Shown in pieces: positions 51,979-61,681 of a stretch of 64,000 nt of DNA. The translations under genes were made by a program, and so were the position numbers. Each line of letters begins with the position of its first letter. Position 1 is the stretch's first letter. Below the pieces are notes generated by a model, which worked only from the letters and a program-made list of their open reading frames with translations, was not told the DNA's origin and searched no databases. The DNA is taken from assembly GCA_965279115.1 (NCBI GenBank), contig OZ257137.1, positions 6,448,001-6,512,000 of the forward strand. Reading direction: 5' to 3'. The stretch comes from JAEUOS01 sp965279115 (GTDB lineage Bacteria > Pseudomonadota > Gammaproteobacteria > Burkholderiales > JAEUOS01).

Positions 51979-54900
51979 ATGACAAGGCTTTTCGCCCGCC
52001 TGCCGATCGCCATTCCGCTCATCGCGGCCATGGTCATGGTGGCGGCTGTCCCTTCGGTTGTCGCCCTGTTTGTATCGGCTCGCGGCTTTGAACATGTGCT
52101 GGCGTCGGCCGCGGAACGGCGCGCCGAAGCCATCGGTGTGGTCGCCGGTGACCTGGTCAACCGCGAAGCCGCGCGCAACGGGTTGCAATTCGCCGAAATC
52201 GCCGGTTCAGCTCAAGTGGCCCGGGACTTCGCCCTTGCCGTGACACAGTCGCCCGCTACCAGAACCGCGCTGCGCGAGCGTCTACGTACCGGATCCGGTG
52301 CCCAATCCGTGCTGGCGGTGGACGTGCGCGGAACGCCGCTCTTCGGCGAAGCCGGCGAACTTCCGCCGGGAGGTGTCCGCGCGCTCGACGGGCGCCACGC
52401 CTTCCAGCTTGAGGAAAGCAACGGCGGCCTGGTGATGCGCCATTGGCTGCCAGTACGCCAGAACGGCCGGATCATCGGCGCGATCGGCTTCGGCAGCGTG
52501 TGGGACGAAAAATTCACCGCCCTGCTGTCAGCCGCCGCCACCGCGCGCGTATCGCTGGTCTCGCGCGAGCGTGTACTGGCCGCATCGGCCGATGCCAGCC
52601 CGGTCCGCCCTGATGCGCCGGAAATCGCCGGCGTCCTGGCCACCCAGGTTCCGCTGGTGCAATCCGGGCCCGCTGACGGCCAGTACACCGGCTACGTGCC
52701 CCTCAACGCGGGCGGCGCCAGACTGGTCCTGGTCGCCGAGCTCGGCAGCGCACCGATGACGGCCATCGGCGCCGAAACCCGCAATCAGGTGCTGTTGGTG
52801 GCGGCGATGGTACTGGCCTTCGCGCTGGCGCTGGGCATACTCGCCACGCTTTCCATCACCGGCCCCCTGACGCGACTGCGCCGCCGCGCCGAGTCCATCG
52901 CCCGCAGCCATGACGTCGATGCCGGGAACCAGCCCGCCGCCCGCAACGAACTGGTCGCGCTCGGCCGCGCGTTCCGGCGCATGACCGACAGCCTGATCGC
53001 GCATGGCGCGAGGCTCGAATCGGCCCGCGAGCGCGAGGAGGAGAAAAGCCGCGTGCTCGCCATTCGGGAGGCCGAAGCCCGCACGCTGGCGATGGTCGCC
53101 GATCGCACCCACAACGCCGTCGTGATCACCGACGCCGGCGGACGCATCGAATGGGTCAACGACGGATTCACGCGCATCACCGGATACACCGCTGGCGAGG
53201 TGATGGGCCGCCGGCCCGCGCAATTCCTGCAGGGGCCGGGCACCGATCCGGCCGCGTGCGAAAGGATGGGCAAGGCGATCCGCGCCGGACTCGGGTTCAA
53301 TGAGGAACTGCTCAACTACGCCAAGGACGGGCGCGAATACTGGATCGAGATCGAGGTGCAGCCGATCCATGGCGAGAATGGCGAAGTCGAGCGATTCATG
53401 GCCATAGAGCTCGACATCACGCTGCGCAAGCGACAGGAACAGGCCCTGCTGTCCGCCGAAGCGTTCCTCAACTCGCTGGTCGAGAACGTGCCGGTGATGA
53501 TGCTGGTGAAGGATGGCCACGACCTCACCTACCGCCATGTGAATCGGGTGGCCGAGGAGTTCTTCGGCATCACGCGCGAGGACTTCGCCGGCCGCACCGA
53601 TGCCGACCTGTTTCCCGCGGACCAGGCCGAAGACGCCAACAACAGCGACCGCCAGGTGCTCGAGACCGGTCGTCCGGTCAGCCTGCCCACGGTGGTCAGG
53701 CGTACCGGCCGTGGCGACCACCGCATCCTGTCGGTGCGCAAGATCCCGGTACCGGCATCCGAAGGCGCCGGCACCTACCTGCTGTGTATCGCCGAGGACG
53801 TCACCGAGCGGGTGCGCTCGCAAAAGGCGCTTGAGGATTCCGAGCAGCGCTTCCGCCTGTTCGCCGACACCATGGCCGATCAGGTTTTCATCACGGATCC
53901 CGAGAACGCCTGCGTCTACTACGTCAATCCCGCCACCGAACACATCTGGGGCCTGACACCGGATCAGCTCTACGACGACCCGGCCTGCTTCATGAAGTTG
54001 ATCCATCCGGAGGACATGGAGCTGTTCGAAGTGCGCCAGCGCATGGAGCGCGAACTCGAGCCGGTCTACATAGAATTCCGCATCATCCACCCCGGCCGCG
54101 GCCAGCGCTGGCTTTCCCTGCAGACCCAGGCGATCCGCATCGAAAGCGGCGACATCCGTGTCCACGGGGTGTGCAAGGACATCACGCAACATCGCGCACA
54201 GCAGGAGGCGCTCTATCTTGCCAAGGACCAGGCGGAGGCGGCGAACCATGCCAAGTCGCAGTTCCTGGCCAACATGAGCCACGAGATCCGCACACCGATG
54301 AACGGCGTGATGGGCATGACCGAACTGCTGCTCGGGACCAACCTGGACGATCGCCAGCGGCGCTTCGCGGAGACGGTCTTCCGCTCCGGCGAGGCCCTGC
54401 TTTCGATCATCAACGACATTCTCGACTTCTCCAAGATCGAGGCGGGCAAGCTGGAGCTGCAGAACGAGGAATTCGCCATCGCCACCTTGATCGAGGAGGT
54501 CGCCGAGCTGATCGCGCCGCGCGCCCACCAGAAGCGCGTCGAGCTGCTGGCCGATGTGGCACCTGACGTGCCGCCATGCGTTGTCGGCGACGCGGGGCGC
54601 CTGCGCCAGATCGTCCTCAACCTGGCCGGCAACGCCATCAAGTTCACCGAGGAAGGTGAAGTGATCATCGGCGTGCGCATGGCAGGCGCCGGTGCGGCGC
54701 AGGGTGGCGCGGAGGACTGCGTCCGCATCGAATTCGCCGTCCGCGACAGCGGCATCGGCATGTCGGAGGAAGTGCAGAAACGCCTGTTCCGGGTATTCGA
54801 GCAAGGTTCCTCGGCCACCAACAAGCGCTATGGCGGCACCGGCCTGGGTCTGGCCATCAGCCAGCAACTCGTGCAGATGATGGGCGGCACCATCGAAGTC

Positions 54901-56376
54901 GAAAGCACGCCCGGCCGCGGTTCGGAATTCCGTTTCGTGCTCGAGCTCAAGCTCGGTCACGCCACCTCGACCGTTCCGATGGCCACACCGATTCCCGGAC
55001 TGCTCATCGGCCGCCGGGTGCTGGTGGTTGAAGACAATCCGACCAATCGCGGCATCCTCGCGCAACAGCTCGACGCCTGGGGCATCGGCTGCGGCCTCGC
55101 TGACGGCGGCGAAGAGGCGCTCGATAAACTCGCAGCCGCGGCGGACGCCGGTCGTCCGTTCGAAGCCGCCGTGATCGACATGAACATGCCGGGCATGGGT
55201 GGGATCGAACTGGCCGAGCGCATCCGCCGCAATCCGCGCCTTGCCAGCCTGCGCATGATCCTCCTGGCTTCATTGGCCGGCGCCGCGGACGAAGCGCGGG
55301 CCCGCGCCTGCGGGATCGAGCTGTTCGTCGAAAAGCCGGTACGCCAGGGCGATCTGCGGCGCGCGCTTGCCGATGTCCTCCTGTCGCGCCCCAACAGCCG
55401 TCGCGATACCGACCGGATCATGCCGCCGATGCTCACCGGTCGCGTCCTGGTGGTCGAAGACAATCCCGTCAACCGCGAGATCGCCATGGCCATGCTCGAG
55501 CGACTGGGGTGCCTGTATGAAGTCGCCGCCAATGGCAAGGTCGCCCTCGAGGTGCTCGGCAACCACGCCTTCGACGTGGTGCTGCTCGACTGCCAGATGC
55601 CTGAAATGGACGGCTTCGAAACGGTGCGCCACATCCGCAACGGCGGCGGCCCGTTCGCCCCGCTCGCGGTCAAATCCGACCTGCCGGTGATCGCGCTGAC
55701 CGCCAATGCGCTCGCCGGCGACCGCGAGCTTTGCCTGAAGGCCGGTTTCACCGACTACCTCTCCAAGCCGTTTTCCGAAGCCGAGCTGCGCGGGATCCTT
55801 TTCAACTGGCTGGTCGACAAGCCGCATCCGCTTTCCCCGGAAGCGCGTCCCGACGACACGCTGGTGTTGCCGATGGCGCGCACCCAGCACCTCGCCGTCC
55901 TGACCACCACCGGCACCCAGCAATCATTGCCGGCACCCGCGCCGGCGCCGATGATCGCTACCAACCTGCCCGGCGCATCCGCCATGCAAGCGCCGATCGC
56001 GCCGCGCTCCGGACCGGCACTCGATCCGGCCACCGTGCAGCGACTCCGGGACATGGAAAGCAACGTGCCAGGCCTGCTCAAGCGCTTGTCCAGCACGTTC
56101 ACCGCCAGCGTGCCGGCGCTGATGGAAGCGCTCGGCCGCGCGGCCGAGGCCAACGATCTGGCTGCCGCGCGCCAGGCGGCGCATTCACTCAAATCAAGCA
56201 ACGCCAATGTCGGCGCACTGGCAGCTTCGCGACTCTTCGCGGGCATCGAAGCGGCCGCCCGCACCGGCGACACCCATGCCGCATTCGCGCGGATCGCATG
56301 CGCACAACAGGAACTGGCCCGCGTCCTCGACGAACTGCGCGCACTGGAAACCCCAATGGAGCAACACGATGACTGA
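51979..56376 (+). CDS. BarA-like hybrid sensor kinase (PAS, HisKA, two receivers, Hpt)
   Basis: 1465 residues from the ATG at 51979 (MTRLFARLPIAIPLIA); a TTG 45 bp upstream is less likely. TM1 is at about 10-35, a periplasmic sensor follows, TM2 is at about 268-290, and HAMP runs to about 345. Three PAS domains (about 375-745) precede HisKA with its His near 767 (MSHEIRTPMNGVMGM). The HATPase has RDSGIGMSEEV and GTGLGLAISQQL. Receiver 1 (about 1012-1130, AAVIDMNMPGMGG) and receiver 2 (about 1155-1280, VVLLDCQMPEMDG) are followed by Hpt with its His near 1400 (AAHSLKSSNANVG). This is a full His-Asp-His-Asp relay scaffold of the BarA/GacS type. The stop overlaps the next gene by 8 bp. Confidence 0.93.
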   Translation: MTRLFARLPIAIPLIAAMVMVAAVPSVVALFVSARGFEHVLASAAERRAEAIGVVAGDLVNREAARNGLQFAEIAGSAQVARDFALAVTQSPATRTALRERLRTGSGAQSVLAVDVRGTPLFGEAGELPPGGVRALDGRHAFQLEESNGGLVMRHWLPVRQNGRIIGAIGFGSVWDEKFTALLSAAATARVSLVSRERVLAASADASPVRPDAPEIAGVLATQVPLVQSGPADGQYTGYVPLNAGGARLVLVAELGSAPMTAIGAETRNQVLLVAAMVLAFALALGILATLSITGPLTRLRRRAESIARSHDVDAGNQPAARNELVALGRAFRRMTDSLIAHGARLESAREREEEKSRVLAIREAEARTLAMVADRTHNAVVITDAGGRIEWVNDGFTRITGYTAGEVMGRRPAQFLQGPGTDPAACERMGKAIRAGLGFNEELLNYAKDGREYWIEIEVQPIHGENGEVERFMAIELDITLRKRQEQALLSAEAFLNSLVENVPVMMLVKDGHDLTYRHVNRVAEEFFGITREDFAGRTDADLFPADQAEDANNSDRQVLETGRPVSLPTVVRRTGRGDHRILSVRKIPVPASEGAGTYLLCIAEDVTERVRSQKALEDSEQRFRLFADTMADQVFITDPENACVYYVNPATEHIWGLTPDQLYDDPACFMKLIHPEDMELFEVRQRMERELEPVYIEFRIIHPGRGQRWLSLQTQAIRIESGDIRVHGVCKDITQHRAQQEALYLAKDQAEAANHAKSQFLANMSHEIRTPMNGVMGMTELLLGTNLDDRQRRFAETVFRSGEALLSIINDILDFSKIEAGKLELQNEEFAIATLIEEVAELIAPRAHQKRVELLADVAPDVPPCVVGDAGRLRQIVLNLAGNAIKFTEEGEVIIGVRMAGAGAAQGGAEDCVRIEFAVRDSGIGMSEEVQKRLFRVFEQGSSATNKRYGGTGLGLAISQQLVQMMGGTIEVESTPGRGSEFRFVLELKLGHATSTVPMATPIPGLLIGRRVLVVEDNPTNRGILAQQLDAWGIGCGLADGGEEALDKLAAAADAGRPFEAAVIDMNMPGMGGIELAERIRRNPRLASLRMILLASLAGAADEARARACGIELFVEKPVRQGDLRRALADVLLSRPNSRRDTDRIMPPMLTGRVLVVEDNPVNREIAMAMLERLGCLYEVAANGKVALEVLGNHAFDVVLLDCQMPEMDGFETVRHIRNGGGPFAPLAVKSDLPVIALTANALAGDRELCLKAGFTDYLSKPFSEAELRGILFNWLVDKPHPLSPEARPDDTLVLPMARTQHLAVLTTTGTQQSLPAPAPAPMIATNLPGASAMQAPIAPRSGPALDPATVQRLRDMESNVPGLLKRLSSTFTASVPALMEALGRAAEANDLAAARQAAHSLKSSNANVGALAASRLFAGIEAAARTGDTHAAFARIACAQQELARVLDELRALETPMEQHDD

Positions 56377-58543
56377 ACCGCAACCTTCGAACGACCGTGT
56401 CCTGCTGGTTGACGACGACCCTGTCGCCCGCCTGCTGACCTCGTCGGTACTCGCCCAGCACGGCTTCGGCGTCGTCGAAGCCGCCAGCGGGGCGGAAGCC
56501 ATCGAAAAATTCTCGGCCGGCATCGACTGCGTACTGCTCGACGCGATGATGCCCGGCATGGATGGGTTCGCAACCTGCGCTGCACTGCGCCGACTGCCGG
56601 GCGGCGCGCAGGTACCCATCCTCATGCTCACCGGACTGGACGACGAGGAGTCGGTGGCGCAAGCGTACGAGGCGGGCGCGACCGATTTCTTCGTAAAGTC
56701 GGCACAGTGGATGCTGCTGGCCCAGCGCACCCGCTATCTGCTGCGCTCGGCGCGCACCCGCCATGAGCTAGAGCGCAACCGCGCCATGCTGGCGCGTGCC
56801 CAGCGCATCGCGCGCCTGGGCGTCTGGCAATGGGATCATGTCTCGGACCAGGTGACCTGCTCCGAGGTTTGTTTCGCGCTGCTTGGCGTGCCGAATCCGG
56901 GCGGGCCGTTTCCGATGAAGATGTTCGAGGCCGTCATTCATGACGACGACCTGCCGCGGCTGCGCGAGGCATTGGCCGTGCTGGTCCGCGAAGGCGGCGA
57001 GCCGGATCTCGACATCCGCGCCTGCACCCAGGACGGCCGCATCGTCCACCTGCACGTGGAGGCCGAGGCCGAGCGCGACAGCGCCGGCAGGATCACCCTG
57101 GTGACCGGAACGCTGCAGGATGTGACCCAGGCGCGCGAAGCCGAGCAGCACATCCGCGCGCTTGCCGAGTTCGACAGCCTGACCGGATTGCCAAATCGCC
57201 GCATATTCCGTGAACGCTTCGGTTCCGCGATCGAACTGGCGCGTCGCACCCGCGCACCGCTGGCCGCCCTGTTCGTCGATCTCGACCGCTTCAAGCACAT
57301 CAACGATACCCAGGGACATGGCAGCGGGGATGCGGTCCTGCGCGAGGTCGCCGAGCGGCTCAACCGCTGCGTCCGCGCCGGCGACGGGTCCTCAGACGTG
57401 GTGGCCCGCCTCGGCGGCGACGAATTCGCGGTCCTCCTGACCGACTGCAGCGACAATCAGCACGTCGGCAAGGTCGCCGAGCGCATTCTCGCGGTGATGC
57501 GCAAGCCCTTTGTCGTGGGCGGGCGTGAAAACTTCATCAGCGCATCGGTCGGCATCGCCCGTTATCCGGACGATGGCGCGGATGTCGAAACGCTGCTGCG
57601 CAACGCGGATGCGGCGATGTATTCGGTCAAGGGCAGCGGCCGCAACGCCATCGCCCTCTACCGCCCTGAACTCAACGCCGTGGACCGCAAGCGCTGGGAA
57701 CTCGAACAGGCCCTGCACAAGGCGCTCGAGCGCGGCGAGCTGGTGCTGCACTATCAGCCGCAGGTCGACGTGCGAACCGGGCGCATTCCCGGCGTGGAGG
57801 CCCTGATGCGCTGGAACCACGGCGGTCGGCTGGTGCCGCCGGGCGATTTCATTCCGCTTGCCGAGGAGACCGGGCTGATCGTGCCGTTCGGCGAATGGGC
57901 GCTGGTGACCGCCGCTACGCAGGCGGCGAAATGGGTCGCCGACGGCCTCGATCCCGTGCGCGTGGCGGTGAACATTCCGGGATCGCATTTCCAGCGGCCC
58001 GGATTCGTCGCAATGATCCAGAAGGTGCTTGCCGACTCCGGCCTTCCGGGCCACCTGCTTGAGCTCGAGATCACCGAGACCATGCTGATGACCGACATCT
58101 CGGCCACCCTTGCGACGCTCAAGGCGCTCAACGACCTCAACGTGCGCCTGGCGATCGACGACTTCGGCACCGGCTACTCGTCGCTTTCCTATCTCAAGCG
58201 CTTCGACATCGATCAACTCAAGATCGACCGTTCGTTCGTCAACGATCTCAAACCTGACTCCGACAACGAAACCATCACCGCGGCGATCATCGCGATGGCC
58301 AGTGCCCTGCATCTGGAGGTGGTGGCCGAAGGCGTCGAAAGCCGCGAACAAATGCTGTTGCTGCAAAAGCGCGGATGCCAGCTGATGCAGGGCTACTATT
58401 TCAGCCGGCCCTTGCCGGTGGCCGATGTCACCGCCCTTCTGGCCGAACTGGCGTCCGACGGGACGCGCAGCGACTGGAAGATCAGCGACCTCAGCCGGAC
58501 CATGACCCTGGTTGCCGGCGGCAAGGTCGCCCAGGCGGCCTGA
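56369..58543 (+). CDS. Receiver-PAS-GGDEF-EAL cyclic-di-GMP regulator
   Basis: 724 residues from the ATG at 56369, overlapping the hybrid kinase stop. The receiver (about 10-125) has VLLVDDDP, the phospho-acceptor in CVLLDAMMPGMDG, and Lys in FFVKSAQ. A PAS-like domain (about 150-265) follows. GGDEF (about 275-440) has an intact RLGGDEF site but no RxxD I-site. EAL (about 450-700) has GVEALMRW, ELEITETMLM and AIDDFGTGYSSLSYL, all expected of an active phosphodiesterase. It could therefore make or break cyclic-di-GMP, with phosphorylation by the coupled hybrid kinase choosing the balance (inference). It converges on flgL. Confidence 0.93.
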   Translation: MTEPQPSNDRVLLVDDDPVARLLTSSVLAQHGFGVVEAASGAEAIEKFSAGIDCVLLDAMMPGMDGFATCAALRRLPGGAQVPILMLTGLDDEESVAQAYEAGATDFFVKSAQWMLLAQRTRYLLRSARTRHELERNRAMLARAQRIARLGVWQWDHVSDQVTCSEVCFALLGVPNPGGPFPMKMFEAVIHDDDLPRLREALAVLVREGGEPDLDIRACTQDGRIVHLHVEAEAERDSAGRITLVTGTLQDVTQAREAEQHIRALAEFDSLTGLPNRRIFRERFGSAIELARRTRAPLAALFVDLDRFKHINDTQGHGSGDAVLREVAERLNRCVRAGDGSSDVVARLGGDEFAVLLTDCSDNQHVGKVAERILAVMRKPFVVGGRENFISASVGIARYPDDGADVETLLRNADAAMYSVKGSGRNAIALYRPELNAVDRKRWELEQALHKALERGELVLHYQPQVDVRTGRIPGVEALMRWNHGGRLVPPGDFIPLAEETGLIVPFGEWALVTAATQAAKWVADGLDPVRVAVNIPGSHFQRPGFVAMIQKVLADSGLPGHLLELEITETMLMTDISATLATLKALNDLNVRLAIDDFGTGYSSLSYLKRFDIDQLKIDRSFVNDLKPDSDNETITAAIIAMASALHLEVVAEGVESREQMLLLQKRGCQLMQGYYFSRPLPVADVTALLAELASDGTRSDWKISDLSRTMTLVAGGKVAQAA

Positions 58544-58565
58544 AGGCCAAGGCGCGCCCGGGTAA

Positions 58566-59765
58566 CTAACCGAGATAGTCGAAAAGCGAAAGCTTTGCGA
58601 TCTTGGCGAAGGACTGCTGGGCCGCCTGGGTCGAGGTCTGCTGGCGCATCAACGTGGTGGCCGCCGCCGTGTAGTCCACGTCCTGCAGCTCGGCCAGGCG
58701 CTTCTGGTGTTCCAGCACCACTGCGCCGGACACCGTTTCATGCGCCGCTATCTCGTTCATGCGTGTGCCGAACTCCGCCCGCGCCGTGAGCGCGCGGTCG
58801 ACCGCCTGGTTCAGGCTCGCCAACGCGCTGTTGACGGCGGTCAGACGCGCGCCTGAGCCGATGCCGGAACGCAGCGCGCTGCTCGCGTCGGCGAGCGTCT
58901 TGAAGACACTCTGGTTGGTCGACGGCGTTGCCGTGAAAACATCGCCGTTGGCGGGGTTTCCGGAAACGCTGAACTGCATGCCCGCAACCGCGATCGCCTG
59001 CCCGGACCGGAAAGCGTTGCCGCTGGACACAGCTGCACCGGCCGTAGTGTCATAGACGTCGTAGGTCGTGACGCCGCCGCTGATATTGAACGTGAAACTG
59101 TAGGCATGCCCGTCGAGCGCGGCCGGATTGGCCACGCTGCCCGAATCGATCACCCCGCTGCCGCTGTTGGTGCTGTTGGCCGTCGTGGCGAACACGCCGT
59201 TGCCGTTCTTGATGCGCATGAATACGTCATTCCCCGACGCCGAGACGCCGAGCATGCGACCGGACGCCACTTCAAGCTTGCGGCTGCCGTCGTCGCCCTG
59301 GTAGGACACGCCCCCTGCACCTTGTACAAACGGCTGGGTGGTTTCGGAATATCCGGCAAACAGATACGCGCCGGCGCCGTCGCGTGCGTTCGCCAGCCCG
59401 GTCAGTTGGCCGAGCATGCCATCCACGTCATCGGCGATGATCGACCGCTCGGTTGCCGAAAGCGTGCTGTTCTGCGCCTGCAGCAGGCGTTGCTGCACGC
59501 TCTGCAAAACGTCGCCGACGGAACCAAGGGTCGATTCCGCCACCGCCAGCGAGTTGCTGGCGACCTGCTGGTTGGACTGCAATTGCTCATTGCGCGCCAT
59601 TGACTGGGATACCCGCAACGCCGTCGAGGCGCCAGCCGGATCATCCGCCGCGGTGAGGATGCGCCGCCCCGACGCCATCTGCTGCTGGGTCTTGACCATG
59701 TCCGCCTGCTGGCGAAGCAGCATGCTGGTGCCTGATTCATAGAGGGTGGCTGTGCTTACACGCAT
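58566..59765 (-). CDS. flgL: FlgL, flagellar hook-filament junction protein (HAP3)
   Basis: 399 residues. The N-terminal flagellin-like coiled coil begins with MRVSTATLYESGTSML and QQMASGRRILTAADDPAGAS, the pattern shared by FlgL and flagellin D0/D1. The C-terminal coil ends LQDVDYTAAATTLMRQQ and FAKIAKLSLFDYLG. FlgL caps the hook and joins it to the filament with FlgK. The middle domain is variable, as expected. It is the last gene of the flgH-I-J-K-L run and lies 10 bp after flgK. Confidence 0.95.
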   Translation of the reverse strand: MRVSTATLYESGTSMLLRQQADMVKTQQQMASGRRILTAADDPAGASTALRVSQSMARNEQLQSNQQVASNSLAVAESTLGSVGDVLQSVQQRLLQAQNSTLSATERSIIADDVDGMLGQLTGLANARDGAGAYLFAGYSETTQPFVQGAGGVSYQGDDGSRKLEVASGRMLGVSASGNDVFMRIKNGNGVFATTANSTNSGSGVIDSGSVANPAALDGHAYSFTFNISGGVTTYDVYDTTAGAAVSSGNAFRSGQAIAVAGMQFSVSGNPANGDVFTATPSTNQSVFKTLADASSALRSGIGSGARLTAVNSALASLNQAVDRALTARAEFGTRMNEIAAHETVSGAVVLEHQKRLAELQDVDYTAAATTLMRQQTSTQAAQQSFAKIAKLSLFDYLG

Positions 59766-59775
59766 GGCGGCTTTC

Positions 59776-61665
59776 CTATCGCAGGATCGCGAGAATGTCG
59801 TCGAAGAGGCTGTTGGCGGTGGCGATCACGCGGCTGGCCGCTTGATAAGCCTGCTGGAACTTGAGGAGATCGGCGGCTTCCTCGTCGAGATTGACGCCGG
59901 ACAGCTCCTGCTGTGCGGATTGCGCATGGGCCAGCACCAGTTCCTGGGCTTTGGCGCCCGTGCTGGCCGCGCGGGTGCGGTTGCCGACATCGCTCACCAC
60001 CTGGGCGTACGCCTCGCCCGCCGACAGCGTGCCGGCGCCAATCAGGCGGGTGTCTCCCAGGGCACCGAGCGCGACCATGTTGCCGTTGTCGCCGCTGCCA
60101 TTGGTATTGACGCCCACCGAAAACACGTCGCCGCTGCGGGGCGTGCCATCAAGCCTGGCGCTCCAGCCGTTGTAGTTGAGCGTCATGCCGGGCGTATAGG
60201 TCAAGCCGACCGGGTTGCCGGTGCCGGTGCCGCTGACGTTGAAGCTGGTCGCGCTGGTGAAGGTGACCGTCACGGGTTGCGTGAGGTTCGCGCCGGCCGG
60301 CGGTATCGTGCTTTCGATGCGCAATGCACCGGTGCCCGCATTGGCCGATGCGGCCGACGCGCGTACCGGCAGGCCGGCGGCGATCTTGGCGGGGTCGGAG
60401 ATCAATGCCTGCATGGTGGCAGCCGCATTGCGGGTCGGCATGACCGTGAAGCTGTCACCGGCGGCGGGTGTGCCGCTGGAGAGCGCGAGCGTGAATCCAT
60501 CGATCGACTGCGGCAGGGACGCGTAGCTTGCCAGGCTGTTGTCGGAGAGGCGCCGCACGTTGTAGTTGGTGCCGTCGAAATCGACCTTGTAGTCGCTGGT
60601 GGTCACGGCGTTGTAGTTGGTCACGGTCACGCCCAGCGCACCCGACCCGGTGTTGCGGCTGTCGGAGATGGACAATCCGCCGGAATGGGAGAACAGGGCT
60701 CCGCCCAGCGCACCGTTGCGATCCTGGCCTGCCGCATGTTGCGCGTTGAGCGCGGTAGCCAGAGCGCCGGCGACCCGGCCAAGCGCGTTTTCCGCCAGGT
60801 CGAGGGTCTGGCTGCGAAACGCGAAAACCGCGCCGAGGTTGCCGCCGGACAACATGGATTCGGAGAACGGCTGGAACGCACTGCCGTTGAGGCTGCCGAC
60901 GGTCATGTTCATGCCGTCGGCCGGATTGAACCTGGCTTCCAGCGGGAATGTCACCGCGTTGAGCACGATCGGCTGGCCGTTGGAAAGCGAGACGCCGATC
61001 GCGCCGCCGTCCAGCGGAGTCGCCGAGATGCGGATCTCCCTGGACAGGTCGCGCAGCAACGCATCGCGCTGGTCAAGCAGGTCGTTGGGAGGCTGCCGGC
61101 CGACACCCGATGCGAGCACGATGCGCTCATTGAGATCGGCGATCTGGCTGGCGGCGGAATTGATGACCTGCACCGAGGACGTGACCTGCTCATTGAGGCC
61201 GCCGCGCAGGGCCTCGAGTTGCGCGGACAAATCGCGGAAGCGCCCCGCCATGACCTCGCTGCTGCTGACGAAGGTTTGCCGCGCCGCGCCATCGGCCGGA
61301 TTGGCCGATACCGTCCCGGCCGACTTGAAGAACTCCGCCAGCGCCGGCGAAAGCCCGGCGGTGGTGTCGGAGAACATCTGGTCGACATTGCCCAGCTGTG
61401 CCTCGAGGGTGTCGAAATAGCTCGACTGGGTCTGCGCCTCGCGGGCCTGCGTGTCGAGGAAACTGTTGTAACGCCGGACGATGGTATCGACATTCGCCCC
61501 CTGGCCGATGTAGCCGCCGCCGGTGAACTGGGGCGTGTTGGAGGTCTGGATGGCCAGTTGCCGGGAATATCCCGGCGTGTTCACGTTGGAGATGTTGTGC
61601 GACACCGCCGCCAGGCCCGTCTGGGCGGTCTTGAGTCCGGCCAGGCCGGTCTGGATCATGGTCAT
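59776..61665 (-). CDS. flgK: FlgK, hook-associated protein 1
   Basis: 629 residues. The N-terminal signature is seen as GLAAVSHNISNVNTPGYSRQ, followed by the long D0/D1 coiled coil with QSSYFDTLEAQLGNVDQMF. The C-terminal coil has GVNLDEEAADLLKFQQAYQA, the axial-protein ending motif. FlgK forms the first ring of the hook-filament junction. The variable central domains (about 250-540) are rich in Thr, Asn and Gly. It starts 16 bp after flgJ. Confidence 0.96.
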   Translation of the reverse strand: MTMIQTGLAGLKTAQTGLAAVSHNISNVNTPGYSRQLAIQTSNTPQFTGGGYIGQGANVDTIVRRYNSFLDTQAREAQTQSSYFDTLEAQLGNVDQMFSDTTAGLSPALAEFFKSAGTVSANPADGAARQTFVSSSEVMAGRFRDLSAQLEALRGGLNEQVTSSVQVINSAASQIADLNERIVLASGVGRQPPNDLLDQRDALLRDLSREIRISATPLDGGAIGVSLSNGQPIVLNAVTFPLEARFNPADGMNMTVGSLNGSAFQPFSESMLSGGNLGAVFAFRSQTLDLAENALGRVAGALATALNAQHAAGQDRNGALGGALFSHSGGLSISDSRNTGSGALGVTVTNYNAVTTSDYKVDFDGTNYNVRRLSDNSLASYASLPQSIDGFTLALSSGTPAAGDSFTVMPTRNAAATMQALISDPAKIAAGLPVRASAASANAGTGALRIESTIPPAGANLTQPVTVTFTSATSFNVSGTGTGNPVGLTYTPGMTLNYNGWSARLDGTPRSGDVFSVGVNTNGSGDNGNMVALGALGDTRLIGAGTLSAGEAYAQVVSDVGNRTRAASTGAKAQELVLAHAQSAQQELSGVNLDEEAADLLKFQQAYQAASRVIATANSLFDDILAILR

Positions 61666-61681
61666 GGTGCGTCTCCCCGAA

